Of a stretch of 42,741 bases of DNA, positions 8,347-16,550 are shown in pieces (the stretch's first letter is position 1; each line of letters starts with the position of its first letter). Source of the DNA: Paenibacillus sp. UNC451MF (lineage in GTDB: Bacteria; Bacillota; Bacilli; Paenibacillales; NBRC-103111); contig NZ_JMLS01000036.1 of assembly GCF_000686845.1 (NCBI RefSeq), forward strand, positions 1 through 42,741, given 5' to 3'. A program made the position numbers and the translations under genes. The notes beneath the pieces are model-generated. The model did no database searches, was not told the origin of the DNA, and saw nothing but the letters and a program-made list of their open reading frames with translations.

Positions 8347-8652
8347 TTGCAAAACCTAGACAAAGTAAAACAGTATTTAGAAGGAAATGAAGAGGTTGTT
8401 GAAATTCAAGTGGAATATTCAAACGGAGACAAATACGATTATGCTTTGGATGAGGGTTCCAGAGCAGAAGCAATCAGTGAAATGCTGAAAGCTGTTGATT
8501 GGGGTCAAGTCGAAGAGATTGAGTTGGAACTGGCTGATGGATCCAAAACGGAGTTAGATTTGGATGAAGAAGAGGAAGAAGAAGGCGAAGAAGAAGAAGA
8601 AGACGGAGAAGAAGAAGAAGAAGAAGAAGAAGAAGAATCGGAAGAGGACTAA
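8347..8652 (+). CDS. Small protein with poly-acidic C-terminal tail
   Basis: I do not recognise a named family. The first 70 residues look like a small alpha/beta domain with two similar halves (VEIQVEYSNGDKYDYAL and IELELADGSKTELDL), a possible internal duplication. The last 30 or so residues are almost only Glu and Asp. The start is TTG 8347, with AAGGGA about 10 bases upstream. A strong terminator follows at 8727. It stands alone on the plus strand between the nucleotide-sugar operon and the coat operon. A role binding basic proteins or cations such as calcium in the spore is possible, but that is speculation. Confidence 0.75.
   Translation: MQNLDKVKQYLEGNEEVVEIQVEYSNGDKYDYALDEGSRAEAISEMLKAVDWGQVEEIELELADGSKTELDLDEEEEEEGEEEEEDGEEEEEEEEEESEED
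8566..8650 (+). repeat. GAA/GAG trinucleotide tract coding for poly-Glu
   Basis: A purine-only stretch dominated by GAA, with a few GAC and GGA codons, ends the acidic protein. Such tracts can change length by slippage in units of one codon without breaking the frame. The long Leu-rich frame on the other strand is its shadow. Confidence 0.85.
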
Positions 8653-8726
8653 AAAGACAAGTGTAGTTTTGCTTCAAGTCATATAATAACAGATGCCAGA
8701 CTTGTGAGCGGAGTGTTGTAATGAAA

Positions 8727-8779
8727 AGATTGGTTGGACAGTGAAGTTTCAGCTTCCTGTTTAGCCAATCTTATTTTTG
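8727..8779 (+). terminator. Terminator of the acidic-protein gene
   Basis: A 15-bp stem (8727-8741 with 8757-8771, three G-U pairs in RNA) with a GAAG/CTTC inner hairpin is followed by TTATTTTT. Confidence 0.75.
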
Positions 8780-8814
8780 ATACAGATTGGGACAACTAGG
8801 GTAACAATAGCTAT

Positions 8815-8854
8815 AAACAAAAACGAGCCTGTTAGAAAATATCCTAACAGGCTC
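8815..8854 (-). terminator. Terminator of the leftward coat operon
   Basis: A perfect 11-bp stem (8825-8835 with 8844-8854) is followed on the minus strand by GTTTTTGTTT. It lies 24 bases after the stop of the CotSA-like gene. Confidence 0.88.
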
Positions 8855-8877
8855 TAAAGATATTGTTGTTAAGCTTC

Positions 8878-10020
8878 TTATCTTTGCTCCCAGACGGATA
8901 AAATATCATTAGCTACACGCTGCCAGGTGAAATGACTTTCTGCCAACCTCCGACCGCTAATACCCATCTGACGCGCATGATTCATGTCCGAAAGCATGAA
9001 GTTAAGCTTTTGTGCATATTCACTTGGGTCTTCTGGGTTTGTAACTAGCAGACCGTTATTGTTGGATATAATTTCTGGATTGCCACCTCTGGCTGTAGTG
9101 ATGAAAGGAAGTCCGGCTGCCATTGCCTCGTAATGAACTCTTGCCAATGGTTCCTGCCAAATGGATGTACAAACAAAAACATCTCCGGCGCAGAACCAGC
9201 GGTGAACATCATGCGCTTGAACATATCCAGTAGTTACTACAGGTAGAGGTGCACGTTCTGCCAGAGCTCTAACGTAAGCTACATAATCGCTTATTGTGTT
9301 GTCGCTAAACCAGGCTCCTCCTACTACAACGAGTGCAGCATCCGAGTGGGCCAATTGAGACATTGCACGTACTAAGACATGGGGGCCTTTATTACGGGAT
9401 AATCTTCCAACAAATAGGATTATTTTTTTGTTCTGTAGATTATATTCAGCTCTAAGGCTCTCCCGGGCGCTTAATGCGCTCTGTGATTCCATCCAAGGTG
9501 CAAAACGATCCAGGTCTACCCCCGAATAAATCGTTCTTAGCTTGCCGGCTGCATGAGGGTAGTAATCACATATGGCGCTTCCTATATAATTACTTATCGT
9601 GATAATACGCTCCGTCTGTTCGATAACTGCAGTGCCTTCGCTGCTATGAATCTTATACGGATTGAACATGTCGTTGTGCATACTTAGAATAATTCTGGAG
9701 TGGGGAGCTAGGCTCCTGACAGGCAGGACCAGTCTCGGCCTATTGAAGATATGAATGATATCATAGTGTTCTTGGTTATGCTGAAGGAAGTTAATCACTC
9801 CCTTAGAGTAAATCTCCAACAGACCTTCAGAATCTACCCTCACATAACGGATGCCGTCGACAACTTCTTCCAGGGGTAATTCTGGGTCTGTTCTGCCAAG
9901 AATCGTGATTCTGTGATGCCTGCTTAAAAGAGAAGCCACACCGCAGATATAAGTTTGGATGGCTCCTCCTCTAATGTTGGGAACAGGCAGCTTTTCTGTA
10001 CAAATCATTAGAATGTTCAA
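8878..10020 (-). CDS. CotSA-like glycosyltransferase family 4
   Basis: A 380-residue GT-B enzyme, close in length to Bacillus subtilis CotSA (about 377). The N-terminal domain has PNIRGGAIQTYI as the acceptor-side glycine loop. The C-terminal domain has ILFVGRLSRNKGPHVLVRAM and the GT4 EX7E-type region EPLARVHYEAMAAGLPFITT. The start is TTG 10020, giving MNILMICTEK, with AAGGATGGTG upstream. It is the last gene of a leftward operon, 19 bases after a CotS-like gene; cotSA and cotS are also neighbours in B. subtilis. It probably acts in spore coat or crust glycosylation; that role is inferred from the pairing. Confidence 0.85.
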   Translation of the reverse strand: MNILMICTEKLPVPNIRGGAIQTYICGVASLLSRHHRITILGRTDPELPLEEVVDGIRYVRVDSEGLLEIYSKGVINFLQHNQEHYDIIHIFNRPRLVLPVRSLAPHSRIILSMHNDMFNPYKIHSSEGTAVIEQTERIITISNYIGSAICDYYPHAAGKLRTIYSGVDLDRFAPWMESQSALSARESLRAEYNLQNKKIILFVGRLSRNKGPHVLVRAMSQLAHSDAALVVVGGAWFSDNTISDYVAYVRALAERAPLPVVTTGYVQAHDVHRWFCAGDVFVCTSIWQEPLARVHYEAMAAGLPFITTARGGNPEIISNNNGLLVTNPEDPSEYAQKLNFMLSDMNHARQMGISGRRLAESHFTWQRVANDILSVWEQR

Positions 10021-10039
10021 AAGTTAACACCATCCTTTT

Positions 10040-11659
10040 TTAGGCAATCTTTTGCCTGGATTTAAGCTGCTTCTTCTTCGACGGAGCTGCTGTCTTCCTT
10101 AATCTTTGTATACGCTTCGTACGTTTCTTTTTCAGCTTGAGTAAAGGTCTGGTAAGCTTTTTAGCAGCCGGTTTTTTATAACCCCGCCGCTTTAGACCTG
10201 AACCTGGTTTCAGTTTGATTAATCTCTTTTGCTTCTTCTTCCTTAATTTGCCGGATTTTTTGATTCCCTTGGCTTTGGAGGAGGTACGACGTTTCGGCAA
10301 TCGAAGAGTCAGCTTTTTTGGCGCCTTTGCCGGTAATTGTACTAAAACTGGGGCTGGGATATCCGGTTGAGGAATCAAAGCAGGCGCTTCTGTATACGCA
10401 GGAAGCTGTGGTTCAGGTGGAGCCATTTCCGCAGGAACAGGCGCTGGCATATGGAACACAGGCTCTGGAAGCCGTAGATCTCCAGGGATAACAGAAGCTG
10501 GACGGTCAAAGACATACGGTGTGATTTCTTCTGTAGTGTAGTCTCCTGCAGGGTATTTCGCTTTATCCATCTCAAGCTCCGTCAAAGCTTGCCATTTACT
10601 CGTTTCCGTAGCCATAACTCTTTGCAATATAGGCTCCAGCTCAGTCTGAAGGAACAGAATGGGGTCAAATACAATTTCTTTAACATGCTTGTAAAATTCA
10701 TTTGGAAATGCCATATCCAGCCATAATATTTCAAAGGTTTCCTGATCTATTGGGTTGGCTTGATGGTAGGCATCGATCATTCCGCGAATCCAGGTCAAAT
10801 CCCAGACTCCCATATCGTCCATCGTGCTTGTAATTAACTTCCGTAAATCTCGAATGGGTAGGTCGTAGGACACTCCATCCAAATCGATTACCCAGATACC
10901 GCCAGGACCCATTTGACCATTGGACCAACCAAAATCCTGGTGGGCGAGTCCCCAATGAGGTTCTCCTTTTGCTATCATTTTGGTGTAAGGAGAAGCTTTG
11001 AAGCGTTCAAAAATTTCTTTAGCCTGCCTATCAAATTCATCGACTACGGCAAGTAAGCTTGAGCTCGCAGCTGTATCCGGATAAGCTTGGGCTATATCGC
11101 GAAACCAACCGATTTTGGCAATGATTTTATCATAATATTTAGCCCAGCCATATATCCGAGACGATTTTTCCGAGCCGTATGGGGGAATATAGCCTTTGGA
11201 GTTTTTATGAAACTCTCCTAAGCCAAAGCAAAGCTCAGCTGCTCCTTCCAAGTCAATCTTAGAAACAGGGAGCAGTGGTTCAATCCATTCTGTAACGATC
11301 CACAGCTTTCCTCCGGCTTCAACATACAAGCTACCGTCACGGGTAGGAATAAAGGATGGGACGCGATAGCCCAGCCCAGACATGTACTCTTGAGCTCCGA
11401 CGCTAAAGAGGCTTCGCTGAGGTCGTCTGTGCAAAACTTTGATACTGCGATTTCCTTTGTCCGTACTAATTTTCCAAATTGCTCCACCTTTGTCAGGCTT
11501 GGAGGTTATTAGAACCATATCAGAGACCTGCATATCATAATGTTCCATAACCTGCCTTGCCAACATCTCTAACTCAGGGGGGACATACTGTTCATGGACT
11601 ATTTCCGGAGATAATATTTGTTCAGCCCATGGGACAATTAGATAATTTTCCACCACCAT
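10040..11659 (-). CDS. CotS-family spore coat protein (kinase fold) with Pro-rich linker and poly-basic tail
   Basis: Residues 1-370 form the CotS/aminoglycoside-phosphotransferase-like fold. GLAHQDFGWSNGQ is the catalytic HxDxxxxN loop and VIDLDGVSYD the metal-binding loop, so the kinase centre looks intact. A Pro/Ala-rich linker (about 375-430) follows, then about 110 residues very rich in Lys and Arg (KKLTLRLPKRR, GKLRKKKQKRL and similar). The tail is not part of standard CotS, which is near 350 residues. GTG 11662, ATG 11659 and two GTG codons are possible starts; ATG 11659 is used, although GGAG at 11666 fits a GTG slightly downstream better. It lies 19 bases after the GT4 gene and 19 before the CotSA-like gene. 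Confidence 0.87.
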   Translation of the reverse strand: MVVENYLIVPWAEQILSPEIVHEQYVPPELEMLARQVMEHYDMQVSDMVLITSKPDKGGAIWKISTDKGNRSIKVLHRRPQRSLFSVGAQEYMSGLGYRVPSFIPTRDGSLYVEAGGKLWIVTEWIEPLLPVSKIDLEGAAELCFGLGEFHKNSKGYIPPYGSEKSSRIYGWAKYYDKIIAKIGWFRDIAQAYPDTAASSSLLAVVDEFDRQAKEIFERFKASPYTKMIAKGEPHWGLAHQDFGWSNGQMGPGGIWVIDLDGVSYDLPIRDLRKLITSTMDDMGVWDLTWIRGMIDAYHQANPIDQETFEILWLDMAFPNEFYKHVKEIVFDPILFLQTELEPILQRVMATETSKWQALTELEMDKAKYPAGDYTTEEITPYVFDRPASVIPGDLRLPEPVFHMPAPVPAEMAPPEPQLPAYTEAPALIPQPDIPAPVLVQLPAKAPKKLTLRLPKRRTSSKAKGIKKSGKLRKKKQKRLIKLKPGSGLKRRGYKKPAAKKLTRPLLKLKKKRTKRIQRLRKTAAPSKKKQLKSRQKIA

Positions 11660-11677
11660 CACTCCATAACTTATTTT

Positions 11678-13051
11678 TTAAAATAAGTGTGATTGCTCAA
11701 GCTCAATCAGTTTGTTCCCATGCCCATCTTTCTTAAATAATTGAATAGTTGACAAATAGAGGTCTGTTAAGTTTTGCGCCGTTTGCGATATGTGAAACCG
11801 GTCATTTAGAAATTGCTTACCTGATTTCACTAAAAGCATTTTGGCATCTGGCTCCATAGCGAGCATTCTCCTTAGGTGTGCAGTTAGAAGAGCTCTCGAA
11901 CATTTTTTGTCACTATCATGGTCACCAAACCAACTATCCCATGCTTCTTCATACTCATCCGGCTTGACAATGCCAAGAAAACCTTTACTGCCGACAGCAA
12001 TAACCGGTCTTTCGCAAGACATTGCTTCAAGCGCTACTCTCCCTGTGCCAATAACACAATCGCTTAATGAATAGTAAACTCCCATATTCATAATTTCACC
12101 GACACAATGAATGAAGGGTTCATCAAGCGGATACTGCTTTTTATTAACAAGTTGTAATATATCCTTCTGTTTGTTCCCTCCTCCCGCAATAATCAGATGC
12201 AAGTTAGGATAACCGTTATTTCGCATCGCAGCTATCGTATGAATGAGTTCCTCACATATTTCCCCTTTTTCCCAGGATAAACGGCCTGCATACAACATAA
12301 CGCTAGCATGCTGGGGAAGACCTAACTTATTCCTGAAATGCTGTAAATAGGAGGGGGCATATGAATGGTATTCGTGATCGTCAATCCCGTTGGAAACGAT
12401 CTTCGCATCGACTCCTTTAGATAATAGTAGACGTCGGATGGCGGGACTTACACATGTGATCGTTGCGTTTCTTTCTAAAGACTCTAAGAAATCACGATCG
12501 TAGTAAGTGCCGTGTACAGTAAATACGAATGGAACATTCATTTGTTCAGCAGCTGTAAGAGCAATGCTTCCAGAAGGGAATTGATGACCGTGAACGAGAT
12601 CAATGTTCTCCGATCTTATAATCGATTTGAGCAGATCTAAATGTTGAGTTCGTTTCTCATGGTCGGGCTCGTAATTATCCAATACAAAATCAATTTCGTA
12701 AATCGGGCAGCCTAGCCCAAGAAAATGATCTAGAAGCTTCCCTTTTTTACAAGCAATAACGACGGAAACTCCTTTTTTCAAAAGTTCTCTTGCCATAGAA
12801 AGGGTGTAGGTTTCGGTACCGCCCACATTTAACTGATCGATCACCATTAAGATGCGCATAGGGGCTGCTAACATTGGTTTATTTTCAATTTCAGGAATAG
12901 GATTAGGAACAGGAGTAAGAACTGGAGTAGGAATATGGATAGGAATATGAATAGGAATTGGGGTATGGGTTGTTATTTGAGATTTGACGGTTTGTCTTCT
13001 CTTTTTTGGTAAGAAGGTATTTTTTTGCGCTCCCCGTTTTTTCTTCAGCAT
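11678..13051 (-). CDS. Glycosyltransferase family 4 with basic N-terminus and Pro-Ile-His linker
   Basis: The open frame reaches 13312, but GGAGGTGA sits just before ATG 13051, giving 457 residues and removing the overlap with the divergent gene. The first 25 residues are strongly basic (MLKKKRG, PKKRRQTVK). A Pro-rich linker built of HIP and TPV units follows to about residue 58. The GT4 domain then begins MRILMVIDQLNVGGTETYTLS, with LYAGRLSWEKG and GTGRVALEAMSCERPVIAVG in the donor half. It is first in the leftward operon with the CotS- and CotSA-like genes. The domain plan mirrors that of CotS here (linker plus basic tail), suggesting a shared means of coat attachment. Confidence 0.85.
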   Translation of the reverse strand: MLKKKRGAQKNTFLPKKRRQTVKSQITTHTPIPIHIPIHIPTPVLTPVPNPIPEIENKPMLAAPMRILMVIDQLNVGGTETYTLSMARELLKKGVSVVIACKKGKLLDHFLGLGCPIYEIDFVLDNYEPDHEKRTQHLDLLKSIIRSENIDLVHGHQFPSGSIALTAAEQMNVPFVFTVHGTYYDRDFLESLERNATITCVSPAIRRLLLSKGVDAKIVSNGIDDHEYHSYAPSYLQHFRNKLGLPQHASVMLYAGRLSWEKGEICEELIHTIAAMRNNGYPNLHLIIAGGGNKQKDILQLVNKKQYPLDEPFIHCVGEIMNMGVYYSLSDCVIGTGRVALEAMSCERPVIAVGSKGFLGIVKPDEYEEAWDSWFGDHDSDKKCSRALLTAHLRRMLAMEPDAKMLLVKSGKQFLNDRFHISQTAQNLTDLYLSTIQLFKKDGHGNKLIELEQSHLF

Positions 13052-13236
13052 GGAATCACCTCCATAAACAGGTTGGTTTGGATCTATTTCTAAGCATATG
13101 TCATTAGGTGAATGGATGATATGTACATTAGTGGAATTTAGCAAAACGCTTTTAAAATCGGTCAAACTCCCATATTTTTTTTTTGTAAAAAGAATATTAT
13201 GTATAAATATCTTTCGAAAATGAGGTGGGATTGGGC

Positions 13237-13806
13237 TTGGATATCCATCAATTGCCTGCTGATGCCGTGTTAATCGGGCGTGGAAAACAAGGAGCCGTTT
13301 ATAAGCTCTCATCCGACCGGTGCGTTAAAGTTTATAAGAAAGAAAAGCACGCTGCCAAAGAATATAGATCTTATTGTCTTGCGGAGGGTTCACCATTCAT
13401 TCCAAAGATATACGAACATGGCTCTAACTACCTAGTCTTAGAATATATACAAGGAGAACCATTGAGCAAAGCCATAGAGAAGAACCAGACGATTACAAGA
13501 ATCGAATGCGAGCATATCTTAAACATGATTCATGAGATGACACGACTAGGCTTTACGAGAATCGATACAGCTTTATTCCATATCTATATTCAAGGAGATT
13601 CTTGCAAGATTATCGATTTGGTGAATTCCTATCATAGACAGTATTCCATTCCTAAGGTGATGCTCAAGGGATTGGCGAAAGTTGGGGTGCTACAACCTTT
13701 TTTGCAGCACATCAAAGAGCTGGACACCGACATTTACAAGAAGTGGACTGATTATATAGTGACAAGGAGCGAACGATATGGGGACCTCCAAGCATTTAAC
13801 GAATGA
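13237..13806 (+). CDS. Small protein-kinase-fold protein
   Basis: About 190 residues. The N-lobe is kinase-like: LIGRGKQGAVYKL as glycine loop, CVKVYKK with the VxK lysine, KEYRSY with the helix-C glutamate, and YLVLEYIQGEPL as hinge. In the C-lobe the usual HRD motif is not clear, FTRIDTALFHIYI takes that place, and IIDLVNSYH stands for DFG. It may be a degenerate or atypical kinase, similar to short bacterial Ser/Thr kinase-like proteins. GAGGTGG at 13222 favours TTG 13237 as start; TTG 13231 and GTG 13225 are alternatives. It overlaps the next gene by 29 bases, so the two are coupled. Confidence 0.75.
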   Translation: MDIHQLPADAVLIGRGKQGAVYKLSSDRCVKVYKKEKHAAKEYRSYCLAEGSPFIPKIYEHGSNYLVLEYIQGEPLSKAIEKNQTITRIECEHILNMIHEMTRLGFTRIDTALFHIYIQGDSCKIIDLVNSYHRQYSIPKVMLKGLAKVGVLQPFLQHIKELDTDIYKKWTDYIVTRSERYGDLQAFNE

Positions 13807-14794
13807 TATTTTGTTCGCTCTTAAACATGTAAGCGAAGTATTTCCGATAGGCAAGTTTCAAGGAATAGGGCGTAAACTAGGAGGAGCTTACAATTTTAAT
13901 ATAAAGATAGCGACGAATAAGGGCGAATTCGTGGTCAGAATATTGAACCATTCGAATACGGTGGAGCATTTGCAGTATGTTCAAAAAGCTCTTGCGGTAT
14001 TAACCGAAAAAGGAGTTCCTGTCCTGAATCCGGTTCTTACAGAAAAGGGGGACTCATTCGTCTTCTATGATGATAAATTGCTGCAGGTAACTCCTTACGT
14101 CAGGGGGGAATCCTTTCAGTGCCTGCCTAAGCAAGTAAGTGCGAGTGCTCGGATGCTCTGCGCTTTCCATCAAGCCATTCAACATCCCGAACCAGGTCCG
14201 AAGCCGGCATGGTCCTTTTATCGATCCTCCGATTACTATACCGATGCTTTAGAGCAAATGAAAAACTTACCAGGTATTCCGAGCTACCAGCACTATAAAG
14301 CGGAAAAACTAGCTGAACAAATAGAAGAATCCTGGGAGCAATCACAAAAGAATTTGCCGGATGCGGTTATCCATGGCGATTGGCATTTTTGGAACCAATT
14401 ATATCAAGCAAATGAAGTATCCAGCATTATGGATTTTGACTTTATTCAGCAGGGAAAACGAATTCATGACATCGCTTATTCCTTGTGGGCGATCTATATA
14501 CTGCTGCCTGAGCATTCCAAGGCTTTTGACGAGCTGTTTATTAAACAGTATGTTGGTCTAACGGACGAAGAAGTAGCTATTCTTCCTACTGCTATAGCCA
14601 GAGTGGGAATGTTTTTCCTCTGCCAATCGGCATATTCTATTAATCCGGAAGAGAAGTGGCGCAAGCATTATCGAAGGCAATTACCCTTGATAGAGTGGCT
14701 CTTATCGGAGGAAAGCCGTAGGTTCCGAGAATTGATTCGAGGAAAGGATGAGAACGTAGTAAGCTCAAAAGATGAATCGGGCAAGTTAGATTAG
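13778..14794 (+). CDS. APH/CotS-type phosphotransferase
   Basis: A 338-residue aminoglycoside-phosphotransferase/homoserine-kinase-like protein. VIHGDWHFWNQ is the catalytic HGDxxxxN loop and IMDFDF the metal-binding DFD loop. GAYNFNIKIATNKGEFVVRI forms the N-lobe strands. AAGGAG lies 8 bases before ATG 13778, inside the upstream kinase-fold gene. Members of this family next to coat genes are usually annotated as spore coat kinases (CotS, CotI, YutH group). The substrate is unknown. A strong bidirectional terminator follows. Confidence 0.85.
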   Translation: MGTSKHLTNDILFALKHVSEVFPIGKFQGIGRKLGGAYNFNIKIATNKGEFVVRILNHSNTVEHLQYVQKALAVLTEKGVPVLNPVLTEKGDSFVFYDDKLLQVTPYVRGESFQCLPKQVSASARMLCAFHQAIQHPEPGPKPAWSFYRSSDYYTDALEQMKNLPGIPSYQHYKAEKLAEQIEESWEQSQKNLPDAVIHGDWHFWNQLYQANEVSSIMDFDFIQQGKRIHDIAYSLWAIYILLPEHSKAFDELFIKQYVGLTDEEVAILPTAIARVGMFFLCQSAYSINPEEKWRKHYRRQLPLIEWLLSEESRRFRELIRGKDENVVSSKDESGKLD

Positions 14795-14814
14795 GTCCTT
14801 TATATAAGAAGAAT

Positions 14815-14851
14815 AAAAAAACCGGAATGGCAAATGCCGTTCCGGTTTTTT
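14815..14851. terminator. Bidirectional intrinsic terminator
   Basis: A 12-bp stem (14821-14832 with 14835-14846, one G-U pair) is flanked by A6 and T6, so it can end both the rightward phosphotransferase transcript and the leftward fusion gene. Confidence 0.92.
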
Positions 14852-14860
14852 AACTATTTG

Positions 14861-16249
14861 TTATGGTTTACGACGTACCATTCTCAAGCTATCGTAATCT
14901 GCAATATATTCAAAGTCATCCAACTGGCATAATTCATCGACAGCTCTACGCACTTCCGGTGAATGGGTGTAATCATGAAATGCTACGACTCCTCCGGGCA
15001 TGAGGCGCAGTGCATAACGATCAATGTCATGCTTGACTCCCATATAACTGTGATCTCCATCAATAAATAAAGCTGCGATGTCACTCGGGCAATCTTCATA
15101 TGCTTCAGTACTCCACTTGCGAATAGAAGTGATTTCATCTTGAAGTCCCAGAGTTCGTACATTACGGTGAAAATCATCGTAGCAAGATGCCACCAGAGGA
15201 TCAATGGCATATATCTGTTTTTTGCTCAAGGTCAGCAACTGGCTGCCTACAGCTAAGCATGCGGCGCTTTTTCCTTTATAGGAACCGATCTCTACAATGT
15301 CTCCATCCAATTGATCGACCATGGAAGGAAGATGAAGCAGTGCAACCTGTTCCATGGTACTGAGCCAGCCTTCCAGATGCTGGACCATCTGAAACCAGTC
15401 TGGAATGCGACCATTCAGCCTTGGCTTTGTTTCCCGTGTTGGAGGAGAGGTTTGTCTAGCGTTTGAAGCTAGAAGCGTAGTTGCTTGAAGCACTTCCGGC
15501 AGGACGCCGTTATATTTCACGGCCCTTTTCCAAATATAGGGATGCGTTGGGTGGAGATCTTCGCAGCGCTCTGTCCAGCTAAGCCATTTATCGTGGAACC
15601 AAGCCTCTGTGTTGAAATCTTTGGCATGACCCCATGAATTGATTTTACGATACACTTCTTCGTCGTTAAGAACATAGCTGCCATGAAAGCAAAGGGCATC
15701 CAGGAAGAAGGCATCTGAACCTGGCGTCGGGGTACGCAAATTGTGAAACCAAATGTCTCGCTTACAGTTCATTGCTATATTAGGGTAACCGTGCACGATA
15801 GAATGCTGATCATTTACCAGTATATACTCCCATGATTTCCAGAATGTGCACCAGGGAGTTACATAGTAATCGTGATCAGGATGATCCGCGATCGTTTGCA
15901 GCATTCGTCTGTAGTCTTCACTTGTATAATATTCATCTGCATCATGGACAAGCAAGAAGTCAAATCCGTCTTCCTTTGCTTTTGCGAGGCAGCTGTTTCT
16001 TTGATCATGTTCCCAATCCCACACACCGGTAATCAATTCAATTTTATCAGCATAGGGAGATTGCTTAAGAATATCGGGGTCAGCTGTATTCTTCATTTCT
16101 TCCCGGGCTTGAGGGTTATAACGCCAAGGAACTTCACTATAGGAAACATAAATTTTTTCAACATGCGGCCCACAATTTTCTAGCATCTGCAGTATGAACT
16201 TTTGACAATCGAAGAGTAGGACATGCGCCGCGAATCTTTTCTTTGTCAT
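14861..16249 (-). CDS. Fusion protein: glycosyltransferase-like N-terminal half and SAM methyltransferase C-terminal half
   Basis: Residues 1-250 resemble GT2-type or GT92-like transferases: HVLLFDCQKFILQML at the start, and FDFLLVHDADEYY near residue 97 with a DXD motif. Residues 295-462 form a class I methyltransferase: VEIGSYKGKSAACLAVG binds SAM, YAIDPL follows, and LFIDGDHSYMGVKHDI is the acidic metal motif of the Methyltransf_24 group. A Thr/Pro/Arg-rich linker (about 255-280) separates the halves. AAGGAGG precedes ATG 16249. It could both transfer a sugar and methylate it or the acceptor, but the chemistry is inferred. Confidence 0.82.
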   Translation of the reverse strand: MTKKRFAAHVLLFDCQKFILQMLENCGPHVEKIYVSYSEVPWRYNPQAREEMKNTADPDILKQSPYADKIELITGVWDWEHDQRNSCLAKAKEDGFDFLLVHDADEYYTSEDYRRMLQTIADHPDHDYYVTPWCTFWKSWEYILVNDQHSIVHGYPNIAMNCKRDIWFHNLRTPTPGSDAFFLDALCFHGSYVLNDEEVYRKINSWGHAKDFNTEAWFHDKWLSWTERCEDLHPTHPYIWKRAVKYNGVLPEVLQATTLLASNARQTSPPTRETKPRLNGRIPDWFQMVQHLEGWLSTMEQVALLHLPSMVDQLDGDIVEIGSYKGKSAACLAVGSQLLTLSKKQIYAIDPLVASCYDDFHRNVRTLGLQDEITSIRKWSTEAYEDCPSDIAALFIDGDHSYMGVKHDIDRYALRLMPGGVVAFHDYTHSPEVRRAVDELCQLDDFEYIADYDSLRMVRRKP

Positions 16250-16550
16250 GAGCTTCCTCCTTAAGGAATTAGGCTTTAGGTTCTATGAAGATGAATTAGT
16301 ATATGAGGAGTGGACCTGTTGCTACTGTATAGGGGCCTAAACGCGATAATGAAAAGTTTTTGCATGAGCAAACAAGCATATGAGCCTAGTAGATATGAGG
16401 ATATGAGTGGATAATAAAAGATAAAATGTTAATATTTACATCTAGGAACAAATGTTCTATTATGTAATTAGCCCCCATTTATCCTAGAGCAAAAGTTACT
16501 TCTTTTTATAGGTTCATAGTCCTCATTTTGAAAAGGAGAGCTCCTTAATA
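16250..16550. other. Divergent intergenic region with a possible sporulation -10 element
   Basis: This 301-base gap separates the leftward fusion gene from the rightward nucleotidyltransferase gene. On the minus strand CATATACTA (16305-16297) fits a sigma-K/sigma-E -10 element, but I see no matching -35 at the right spacing. CATAGTCCT with AC 15 bases before it lies ahead of the rightward gene and is weaker. Nothing else is recognised. Confidence 0.3.

Noticed and set aside
8474-8677. Leu/Arg-rich open frame on the minus strand
   Set aside because: It is the antisense shadow of the GAA tract, which removes stop codons on both strands.
13052-13312. N-terminal extension of the leftward GT4 gene
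   Set aside because: GGAGGTGA directly before ATG 13051 marks the true start; the extension would overlap the divergent kinase-fold gene.
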